Shown one piece after another: positions 7,709 through 14,461 of a stretch of 64,000 nt of DNA. How positions within the stretch are numbered: position 1 is the stretch's first letter; the number at the start of each line of letters is the position of its first letter. The position numbers and the translations under genes are program-made. This DNA is from Streptacidiphilus sp. ASG 303 (GTDB lineage Bacteria > Actinomycetota > Actinomycetes > Streptomycetales > Streptomycetaceae), in contig NZ_JAJLRA010000001.1 in assembly GCF_020991365.1 (NCBI RefSeq), positions 300,142 through 364,141 on the forward strand, in the 5' to 3' direction. The notes beneath the pieces are model-generated. The model saw only the letters and a program-made list of their open reading frames with translations, made no database searches and was not told the DNA's origin.

Positions 7709-9280
7709 ATGACCGCAGGAATCCCGGTCCGCTCCGCGGGCGCAGCAGCCCTCGGCGGACTGCATCGGCTGCTGCTCCGGGCCGACGGGCCGCACGACGT
7801 ACCCGAGGCGCTGCTGGCGGTGTCCGGCCCCCTCGGGCGGGTCGGCTGGTCCCTGATGCTCCTCGACGAACCGGGCGGACGGCGGCTCCTGCCGGACGCG
7901 TCCGCGGGCCTGCCCCCGGAGTGGTCCCCGGAGCCCGGACCGCTGCCGGAGTCCCGGTGGCCGGCCTTCCGTGCCGCGGCGGAGGGAGCCGTGCTGTTCG
8001 GGTCCGGGCTGCGGCGGCCCTTCCCGCTGCCTGCCGCCTCCGGCCCCGCGGCCTGGGCGGCGCTCCCGGCGGGTGGCGGGGTGCTGGTCTGCCTGCGCCC
8101 CGGCCCCCACCGCTGGAACGGCCGCGAGCAGCGCTTCCTGGCCCGGGCGGCCGCCCTGGTGGGCACGTGCGGACGGCGGGCCGCCCGCACGCGGCACCTC
8201 GGGCCCAGCCGGAGCCGGGGTCCGGTCGCGGCCCCCGGCTCCGCACCGGTCCCGCGGTCCGCACCGGTCTCCCGGTCCTGGCCGGTGCCCCGGTCGTGGC
8301 GGGCGCCCGAGGGGTCGGACCCGCTGCGGCTGCGCGCCGTGGAGTGCGGGGAGTTCACCCTCGACCTCGCCACCGGGACCGTCCGCTGCGACGACGGCTT
8401 CGCCCGCCTGCACGGGCTGGACGGGCTGGACCGGCGGGCCCGCGTCCCCCTGGGACTGCTGCTGCGGCTGCTGCCGCCCGGGGAGGAGCGGCGGATGTCC
8501 CTGGCGCTCGACCGGGTACGGAGGAGGCCGGGCAGCTGGGAGCTGGTCTACCGCGTCCGGCGGGAGGGCGGTCCCGGCCACCTGCGGGCGGAGGCCTCCT
8601 GCGTCGCCGGGGCCGACGGCTCCCCCGGGGTGGTGCGCGGCCGCGTCACGGACGTGACCGCCGAGTTCGAGGCGGCCGGGCGGCAGGCGGCCCGGCTGCG
8701 GCAGCAGCTGCGGTGCCAGGAGCACATCCTCGCCCTGGCCGCCGAGGCGGCCTCGGCCGCGGGCACGGAGGAGCTGGCCGCGGCGGCGTGCCGGTCGCTC
8801 CAACTGCTGGGTGCGGACGCGATCGTCCTGGCCGAGGACGACGGCGGCAGCCTTCAGGTGATCACCTCGGTCGGCCACACCGCCGAGGACATGGCGGCCA
8901 CCGCGGGCCTGCCGCTGGAGTCGCGCCTCCCGCTGTGCGACGCGCTGCGCCTGCGGCTCCCCGTCTTCGTCCCGTCCCGGCAGGACCTGGCGGAGCGGTA
9001 CCCGCACCTCACGGCGGTCCTCCCGGGGCTCCGGCGCCGGTCGTGGGCCGCGCTTCCGCTGCCGGTGCCGGCGGCCAGCCGGGCGGCCGCCTGCCTGCTC
9101 TCGTTCGAGCGGCCGCACGCCTTCGGCCCGCAGGACGAGCCGCTGCTGGTCGCCACGGCCGAGCTGCTGGGGATCGCCCTGGACCGCTGCCGGGCCTACG
9201 ACACGGCACGGGCGCGCGCGGTGGACCTGCTCGGCCTCTTCCCGCCGGACCCCGGCCCGGGCCGCTCCCCCGCCCCGTGA
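7709..9280 (+). CDS. PAS-GAF sensor protein without an output domain
   Basis: Protein of 523 residues. A GAF-like N-terminal part is followed by a basic, low-complexity linker, then a PAS domain at about 205-325 (GEFTLDLATGTVRCDDGFAR through VVRGRVTDVTAEF), a short coiled coil (EFEAAGRQAARLRQQLRCQE) and a GAF domain at about 345-505 (ADAIVLAEDDGGSLQVITSV; SWAALPLPVPA). Streptomyces proteins of this layout usually end in a PP2C/SpoIIE phosphatase; here the protein stops just after GAF, where that domain would begin. The ATG follows AGAAGG; an upstream GTG at 7661 would leave almost no leader after the TAGAAT element. Likely a signalling protein, ligand unknown. Confidence 0.8.
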   Translation: MTAGIPVRSAGAAALGGLHRLLLRADGPHDVPEALLAVSGPLGRVGWSLMLLDEPGGRRLLPDASAGLPPEWSPEPGPLPESRWPAFRAAAEGAVLFGSGLRRPFPLPAASGPAAWAALPAGGGVLVCLRPGPHRWNGREQRFLARAAALVGTCGRRAARTRHLGPSRSRGPVAAPGSAPVPRSAPVSRSWPVPRSWRAPEGSDPLRLRAVECGEFTLDLATGTVRCDDGFARLHGLDGLDRRARVPLGLLLRLLPPGEERRMSLALDRVRRRPGSWELVYRVRREGGPGHLRAEASCVAGADGSPGVVRGRVTDVTAEFEAAGRQAARLRQQLRCQEHILALAAEAASAAGTEELAAAACRSLQLLGADAIVLAEDDGGSLQVITSVGHTAEDMAATAGLPLESRLPLCDALRLRLPVFVPSRQDLAERYPHLTAVLPGLRRRSWAALPLPVPAASRAAACLLSFERPHAFGPQDEPLLVATAELLGIALDRCRAYDTARARAVDLLGLFPPDPGPGRSPAP

Positions 9281-9446
9281 GCGGGGCGTCGGCGGCCCGC
9301 ACTCCCGGGTGCACCGACCGGCCTCCACGCCCGGCACCGGCATCGGCATCGGCATCGGCATCGGGCCCGGATGTCCGGGTGTCCGGCGGGTGCGCGGCGG
9401 GTGCAGGGCGCATGCACGGCGGGTGCGCGGCGGGGCCGGAACCGGC

Positions 9447-9638
9447 TCAGTGGTCGGGCACGTCCCGCAGCGCCCGGCCGAGCTGGCGGAGGAGCCGCGT
9501 GTCGGCGTACAGGGAGAGGCAGCGCAGGAGGTCCCTGATGTGCGGGTCGTCGCCCGCGCTCACGGCCGCGACGAGGGCGGCGACGCCGGGGTCGGCCTCT
9601 TCGGGCGCCCTCGGGCAAAGTGATTCAGTGTTCAACAT
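9447..9638 (-). CDS. Small helical protein, paralogue of the 88-aa protein at 17420
   Basis: Hypothetical protein of 63 residues from the ATG reading MLNTESLCPR. Its C-terminal helix HIRDLLRCLSLYADTRLLRQ, followed by LGRALRD, lines up with DLPRLLQWITLHADTAMLLR, followed by LREALRR, from the small protein ending the peptide cassette at 17.4-17.7 kb: Leu-Leu, Leu-x-Ala-Asp-Thr and Leu-x-Ala-Leu-Arg coincide. No known domain. Convergent with the PAS-GAF gene. Function unknown; the shared motif suggests a small family used at both sites. Confidence 0.65.
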   Translation of the reverse strand: MLNTESLCPRAPEEADPGVAALVAAVSAGDDPHIRDLLRCLSLYADTRLLRQLGRALRDVPDH

Positions 9639-9891
9639 GATTTCGGCAGAATAACGTCCGCCCCCGCGCGCGGCCTGTGCCGTGGCGCCCCGAAACCAGG
9701 GACCATCGGCCCTGGCTTTCCGGCGGACGTGCTCCGCCGGAAAGCCCCAGCCGGCGCCGCGGCGCGGTGTTGTCGGCACCGGCCGGACGGTTCGGACCGG
9801 CTCCCGCCGCACGACCGCGGCGGGGCGGGGCCCGGAGGACGACCTCCGGGCCCCGCACACCGGTCACTCAGGGTCCGGGCCGGTCATCCGG

Positions 9892-10344
9892 TCAGAGGAT
9901 GACGACCCCGCGGCCGTACCCGCCGCCGTACCCGCCGCCGTACCCGTAGTCGTCGCAGTCACGGTGGTGACGGCGGTGGCCCCAGCGGTCGCAGTCGCGG
10001 TGGTGGCGGTGGTGGCGGCGGCCCCAGCGGTCGCAGTCGCGGTCCCGGTCCCAGCGGCGGCCCCAGCGGTCGCAGTCGCGGTCCCGGTCCCAGCCGCGGT
10101 CGCAGCGGTCGTCGCAGTCGCGGCCCCAGCGGTCGCCGTAGCCGTGGCCGTAGTCGCCCCGGCCGTAGCCGTGGTCGCCGCCGCGGCCGTAGTCGCCGCC
10201 CCGGCCGTAGTCGCCGCCGTGGCCGTATCCACCGGTGACGACGGAGGCCGGCGCAGCGGCCGACGCGGTTCCCGCGAGCCCGCCGATGGAGGCGGCAGCC
10301 GCCAGTGACGCGACTGCAGCAGCCTTGGCAATACGTGCGTACAT
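9892..10344 (-). CDS. Secreted Gly/Asp/Arg/His-rich repeat protein
   Basis: Exported protein of 150 residues. The signal peptide is residues 1-29 (MYARIAKAAAVASLAAAASI, then GGLAGTASA). The mature part is low complexity: GGDYGRGG and HGYGRGDYGHGYGDR first, then repeated DRDCDRWGRR and HHRDCDRWGHR units holding about ten Cys and many His, then GYGGGYGGGYGRGVVIL. The RBS GAGGTGA precedes the ATG. Signal peptide and hydrophobic C-terminus resemble the secreted Gly-rich protein at 29.7 kb. It may be a cell-surface structural or metal-binding protein; no function can be assigned. Confidence 0.75.
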   Translation of the reverse strand: MYARIAKAAAVASLAAAASIGGLAGTASAAAPASVVTGGYGHGGDYGRGGDYGRGGDHGYGRGDYGHGYGDRWGRDCDDRCDRGWDRDRDCDRWGRRWDRDRDCDRWGRRHHRHHRDCDRWGHRRHHRDCDDYGYGGGYGGGYGRGVVIL

Positions 10345-10921
10345 CTCTGTTTCACCTCGGGTCGGTGTGTACCTCCCCTCGCCCGGCTCGATCGTACGGT
10401 CCGCGGGGCCGCCGGGCGGCCGAGCCGCAGCGCCGCAGCTGTCGCCCCGTGAGCCGAACGGACCATCAAGCAACAGCCACCGCAGGCACGTCGGCGCAGG
10501 TGGAGCGCTTCCGGTGCCGGGCCGGCCGAAGCACTCGTCCAGGTGAAGGCACCGGGGGTGTCGCACCGCGCCGGCCCCGCCCCGGCGGTCCGGGCGGCGC
10601 CCGGGGCGGGCGTGCGGCGCCCCCTCGGGAGGGCTCCGGGAGGGGCACCGGACGCCCCGCGGCGGACGTCCGGAGCCTCCTCCGTCCCCTCCGCCGGAGG
10701 CGGGCGGCTCTGGTACGTTCGCTGCAGCGCACCGACGGGCCGCCCCCAGCGGCGGCCGCAAGGACCGGGACCGCGCGGCGCACCTCCGCCGCGACCGCCC
10801 CGTGCCCCGTCGGGCGGCGCGCCACCGCGGCGCTCTCCTGACCTCTCCCAGGAGGCGTCCCGTCCTCGGCGCGGCCGCGGCCCCCGGGGCCGTCCTGCCG
10901 CCGTTCATTCCCAGGAGAGTC
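10345..10921. other. Intergenic region between divergent secreted-protein genes
   Basis: About 580 bp with no convincing coding frame. It must hold the promoters of the minus-strand repeat protein and the plus-strand thioester protein. CCCAGGAG occurs twice, at about 10850 and 10910; the second serves as the RBS of the gene at 10922. Confidence 0.5.
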
Positions 10922-12046
10922 ATGCCACGCCTTCGCCGTCCCCACGCCGTGCTCGCGGCCGCCGCCGTGCCGGCCGCCGTCCTGTCGGCGCTGCTCCCGT
11001 CGGCGCCCGCCGCCGCGGCGCCGCCGGAGCCGGCCTCCCGTCCCGCCGCCGACGCCCGCCTCGAGGAGCCCATGGCCGACGCGGGCCTCGTGACCGTCGA
11101 GGGCCACGAGGTCCCCGCCGGACTGCTGCTGCTCAGGACCCCCGGCGGGGAGGAGCTGCGCGCGTACTGCGTGGACGTGGACCACGACGCGCAGCCGGGC
11201 ACCCGCTACCGGGAGACGGCCTGGGGCGACCCGAGGGCCTCGGCCGTCCGCAACCTCGACCGCGTCGGGTGGGTCCTGCGCCACTCCTACCCCTTCCTGA
11301 CGCTTCGTCAGGCCGCTCGTGAGGCGGGAGTCCCCGAGGCGTCGCTGACCGCGGACGACGCGGCCGCCGGCACGCAGGCCGCCCTGTGGCACTTCTCCGA
11401 CGGGCTCGACGCGTCGCCCGTCGACGCGGACGCCCGCGGCCTGGCCGCCTGGCTCGTCCGCAACGCCGGGCGCGGGGCGGAGCCCGCCGCGGGCCTCTCG
11501 CTCCTGCCGCCGGGCGGGGCGGGCCGGGCCGGCGGGACGCTGGGCCCCTTCCGCGTCCAGGGCGCGTCGGGCGGACTGGAGACCGGGCTGGACCCGGCCG
11601 CACGCCGGGCCGGCGTGGTGCCCGTCGACCGCCGCGGCGCCCCCCTCCCCGCCCGGGTGCAGCCCGGAACCGGCCTCTACCTGCGGATCCCCGAGGGCGC
11701 GGGGGCGGGCAGCGCCGAGTTCACGGTCTCCGCCCGGCAGTCCCTGCCGGTGGGCCGCATCCTCACCAGCGAGCCCTGGGGCGCACGGGAGCACAGCCAG
11801 ACCATGGTCCTGGCGGCGTCCGAGCCGACCGTGGTCCGCGCCTCGGCCCGCGCCCGCTGGACCGGCGCCCCCGCCGCCCGCGCCGCCCGGTCGGCGAGGC
11901 ACCGCGCGGCTCCGGGGCGGGGCCCCGGCCTCGCCGCGACGGGCGGCCCGTCGCTGCCGGTCTCGGCCGGGTACGCGGCGGCCGGCGCCGTCCTGCTGCT
12001 CGTCGGCCTCGCGCTGCGGCGGCGCTCGGTGACGCGCCGTCGGTGA
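10922..12046 (+). CDS. Surface thioester-domain (TQXA) protein with sortase-type C-terminus
   Basis: Exported cell-wall protein of 374 residues. A signal peptide (about 1-33, ending APAAAA) is followed by a thioester domain: Cys83 in LRAYCVDVDHDA and Gln152 in AAGTQAALWHFSDGLD are the pair that forms the internal Cys-Gln thioester in this family, used to bind host or surface amines covalently. The C-terminus has LAATG followed by a hydrophobic helix (AGYAAAGAVLLLVGLALRRR) and Arg residues, the LAxTG signal of class E sortase in Streptomyces. CAGGAG precedes the ATG. No sortase is in the window. Streptomyces homologues are suspected in aerial-hyphae adhesion; that role is inferred. Confidence 0.85.
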   Translation: MPRLRRPHAVLAAAAVPAAVLSALLPSAPAAAAPPEPASRPAADARLEEPMADAGLVTVEGHEVPAGLLLLRTPGGEELRAYCVDVDHDAQPGTRYRETAWGDPRASAVRNLDRVGWVLRHSYPFLTLRQAAREAGVPEASLTADDAAAGTQAALWHFSDGLDASPVDADARGLAAWLVRNAGRGAEPAAGLSLLPPGGAGRAGGTLGPFRVQGASGGLETGLDPAARRAGVVPVDRRGAPLPARVQPGTGLYLRIPEGAGAGSAEFTVSARQSLPVGRILTSEPWGAREHSQTMVLAASEPTVVRASARARWTGAPAARAARSARHRAAPGRGPGLAATGGPSLPVSAGYAAAGAVLLLVGLALRRRSVTRRR

Positions 12047-12808
12047 CGCGCTGCCGGTGACAGGGCGCCCGCACCGCCGCGCGCAACCCTGAGGCCCCGC
12101 CGGGCGGCGGGCCGCAGCGGCGGTGCGGGCGGTGGCGGCGCGGGCGGCGGGGCCGGTGCGGGCGGGGCAGCCTCGTCCGCACCGGCCGGAAACGCGCCGC
12201 AGGGCCGGTCCCGTGGAGGGCAGGGCCACCTCGACGGTGGCCCGGCCCTTCCGCATGTCCGGCCCTTCCGCATGTCCGAGCCGCCCCTCCCCGACGGGCC
12301 TGCCGGGGCGGAACGTCCGCAGCAGGCCCGCGGGGCTCCCGTACCGGACGGCGACGGGGAGCGGCGGGGCCGGACGTCCCGGCGGCACGGTCCGGAGCCG
12401 TGTCCCGCCACCGCCTCCGGGCGTTCCGCAGGAGGGCGGCGGCAGCCGGGGAAACCATTTCCCCCGGGAATTCCCCGCCGGCGCCGCAGGCAAGGGGCCG
12501 AAGGTCCCTGATATTCGGACCCTGCGGCCCTCGCATCCACCACTCGGCGGAATTTTCTTGCTTCCGTCCGCAAGTTTTCCTGCGCGCGTCTGCAAGTCCT
12601 ACGCTTTCCGGGGGGTTCCGGTTCGGTGATCCTCTTCCACCCGATCTTCCGGGAAGCAGCAAGTTCTCCCTCACCCGGCCGGCGGAATGATCCCGTTCCG
12701 GATGCCATGGACACCGCAGTTCCCATTGCCCGTTGGCCCGAAGAGGACTTCCGGACGCCTTGGGTGCGGTTAAGGTCTCTGCTTGCCCGGACTCCGACGG
12801 GAGGTCTC
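12047..12808. other. Long non-coding stretch, AT-richer at its 3' end
   Basis: About 760 bp without a credible gene. A 17-bp unit is perfectly duplicated in tandem at 12244-12260 and 12261-12277. From about 12450 the GC content drops visibly, as in regulatory DNA. TAAGGT at 12771-12776 is a candidate -10 for the winged-helix gene at 12809. Confidence 0.45.
12244..12277. repeat. Tandem duplication of a 17-bp unit
   Basis: GGCCCTTCCGCATGTCC occurs twice head to tail in the non-coding region upstream of the winged-helix gene. Confidence 0.8.
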
Positions 12809-13375
12809 ATGCAGACACACACAGCCCCTCCTCCGCACCGCCGCCAGGCGGGGCGCCACCGCCGGGCCGGACCGGACGACGGTCCGGCCCCTCCCGGCAT
12901 GCTCGACCGGATCACCCCCCGCCCGGCCGGTACCGGCGGGGGGCGGCCCGACCCGGGGCCCGGGCGCGCCGTGGAGGTCACACCGGCCGGCGTGCTCGGT
13001 CTGATCCCCCGGCTGGGACTCACCCCCTCGGCCGTCGCCGTGCTGGGGATCATGTCGGACCTCCAGGCGCCGGGGGGCCGCGTCCACCGCACGCAGTACG
13101 AGATGGCCCGGGAGCTCGGCGTCCCGGAGTCGGCGGTCAGCCGGGGCATGAAAGTGCTGGTGGACCGCCATCTGGTGATCCGGGGCGGGGACGGCCGCGG
13201 CAACAGCTACCGGCTGCACCCGTTCGTCGCCAAGTACGCCTCGCAGGAGGAGATGGAGAGCGCCCTGCGGGCCGCGGCCGGCGAGGTCCGGGCGGGACGC
13301 CTGCCCGACATCTCGGCGCCGCCCCACCGGCGCAGGCAGGCGCGGCCGGGCGGCACGGACCTGGTGGCGGTCTGA
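12809..13375 (+). CDS. Winged-helix DNA-binding protein (MarR/RepL-like)
   Basis: Protein of 188 residues. The first 70 residues are His/Arg/Pro-rich and probably disordered. The domain at about 72-165 is a winged helix: VEVTPAGVLGLIPRLGLTPS, then VHRTQYEMARELGVPESAVS with RGMKVLVDRHLVIRGGDGRG as the recognition helix and wing, and NSYRLHPFVAKYAS. This resembles MarR-like and RepL-type domains of actinomycetes. GAGG lies close upstream of the ATG. It is followed by a strong terminator and then by the peptide cassette, for which it could be a regulator; that link rests on position only. Confidence 0.72.
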   Translation: MQTHTAPPPHRRQAGRHRRAGPDDGPAPPGMLDRITPRPAGTGGGRPDPGPGRAVEVTPAGVLGLIPRLGLTPSAVAVLGIMSDLQAPGGRVHRTQYEMARELGVPESAVSRGMKVLVDRHLVIRGGDGRGNSYRLHPFVAKYASQEEMESALRAAAGEVRAGRLPDISAPPHRRRQARPGGTDLVAV

Positions 13376-13393
13376 GCGGGGCCGAGGCGTGAT

Positions 13394-13448
13394 GCGCACG
13401 TGCGGAGGGGCCCCCGGCGGTCGGCCGGGGGCCCCTCCGCACGTGCGC
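13394..13448 (+). terminator. Strong hairpin after the winged-helix gene
   Basis: Perfect 25-bp arms (13394-13418 and 13424-13448) with a 5-nt loop, starting 18 bp after the stop codon. There is no T-run, as is usual in this genus. It isolates the peptide cassette from upstream transcription. Confidence 0.85.
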
Positions 13449-13923
13449 GCCCGGGGCTCCGCGGCACAGCACCGACATTTCTTGTCCGGTGCATTTCATT
13501 ACCTGGCGAAGAGAACCGGACCATCCCGGACCGGACGGGCGGAACGGGCAGGACCGGCCGGCCGCGCGGCCCCCGCGACGCCGCGCCCGTTTTCCGGTCC
13601 ACCCCGTCCGCCACGGGCGACAGAACCCGCAATGACAGGGCGGGAAGCACCCGAATAGCGCAGCGGAGAACCTTGCGGATTTCCGGGGGATCCATTCGAC
13701 ATGCCACGCAACAGGGCTGGGAATGAAAATCCTACTTTGTTGGGTACCGGACATCCCGACGCCCCTGTTACAAAGCGGTGACACAGATTCCCCGGTTTTC
13801 GCTTGCACCGGATGTTTGCGAGGCAATAACGTCCAATGTCATCGGACGGAGCGTCCGACGAGGAAGGACAACCGGCCCCGGCCGGCGGTCCCCTCTCCTT
13901 CCGCAACACGCAAGGAGACCATC
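13449..13923 (+). promoter_or_regulatory. Leader and promoter region of the peptide cassette
   Basis: AT-richer than its surroundings. TTGCAC (13803-13808) and TAACGT (13827-13832), 18 bp apart, form the best promoter match. A dyad TCGGACG-GAG-CGTCCGA lies at 13842-13858 just downstream, suited to an operator. AAGGAG about 7 nt before the ATG at 13924 is the RBS. Confidence 0.5.
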
Positions 13924-14139
13924 ATGATCGACGCCAACGAGCTGGAGAACGAGGCCGGCGAGCTGCTCCCCGGGCGCGAGGCCCTGGGCCGGTTCAGCCT
14001 CAACCTCACCAAGCTGACGAGTATCACCAAGCACGTGGCCAACGTCCACGCCGACAACAGCTCGTACGCGGTGAACAACTACTCGGACGACGCCGTCGCC
14101 CAGGCCAACTCCGGCCAGTGGATCAGCGTCCACCAGTGA
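13924..14139 (+). CDS. 71-aa precursor-like peptide of a RiPP-like cassette
   Basis: Small protein with the two-part look of a ribosomal peptide precursor. An acidic N-terminal part (MIDANELENEAGELLPGREA, then LGRF) contains LPGREAL, a motif I recall from small actinomycete peptides encoded next to M50 proteases. The C-terminal part is rich in Asn, Ser, Thr and Val, has no Cys, and ends GQWISVHQ. A good RBS (AAGGAG) precedes the ATG; the frame is open 67 codons further upstream but without an RBS. It is followed by two hairpins and the M50 protease gene. No modifying enzyme is visible, so the product may simply be cleaved and exported. Function is inferred. Confidence 0.75.
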   Translation: MIDANELENEAGELLPGREALGRFSLNLTKLTSITKHVANVHADNSSYAVNNYSDDAVAQANSGQWISVHQ

Positions 14140-14231
14140 CGCACTGATCCGGCGCGCAGGGCCGTCCCAGGTCCGGGCGCACCAGGAGAGGCACCTCCCC
14201 GAACCGCCCCACCAGGCCCGGATCTCTCGGG

Positions 14232-14255
14232 GTCCGCCGCCCGACAGCGGCGGAC
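14232..14255 (+). terminator. Hairpin downstream of the peptide gene
   Basis: GTCCGCCGC-N6-GCGGCGGAC, 9-bp perfect stem, 93 bp after the peptide stop codon. Could end or stabilise a short peptide transcript. Confidence 0.5.
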
Positions 14256-14386
14256 GCGCCGGGCCCGGTACACCGGGCGGATCCCGGAGGTGAGCGTGCC
14301 CCCCGGTCCAGCGGGACGGATCCGCAGGGCTGTCCGGCAACCAGTCGGACGGTGACCACGGAGCGCCTGTCGGACAGCACAACCTC

Positions 14387-14429
14387 GCGGCGTTCTCGGC
14401 GGCGCGGCACTCGCCGCCGAGAACGCCGC
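14387..14429 (+). terminator. 18-bp hairpin between peptide gene and M50 gene
   Basis: Perfect 18-bp arms (14387-14404, 14412-14429) with a 7-nt loop, ending 32 bp before the M50 start codon. Partial termination here would keep the peptide transcript in excess over the protease transcript, as in many peptide operons. It may also protect an mRNA end. Confidence 0.7.
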
Positions 14430-14461
14430 CCGGTCCAACGAACGAGGGATGACGAGGTAGC

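Noticed and set aside
9340-9370. CGGCAT hexamer repeats after the PAS-GAF gene as a regulatory array
   Set aside because: Only about four copies in non-coding DNA between convergent genes; simple slippage is enough to explain them.
9682-10308. Plus-strand Val/Ala-rich open frame opposite the secreted repeat protein
   Set aside because: Alternating Val-Ala-Val pattern is the complement of Gly/Asp/Arg repeats. The minus strand has an RBS and signal peptide.
12123-12629. Possible gene in the long intergenic region
   Set aside because: Several open frames but none with an RBS, family motif or stable codon pattern; the region contains a tandem duplication and AT-rich DNA.
13723-13923. N-terminal extension of the 71-aa peptide by 67 codons
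   Set aside because: In frame, but it has no RBS, contains a promoter-like pair and a dyad, and the downstream ATG has a good AAGGAG.
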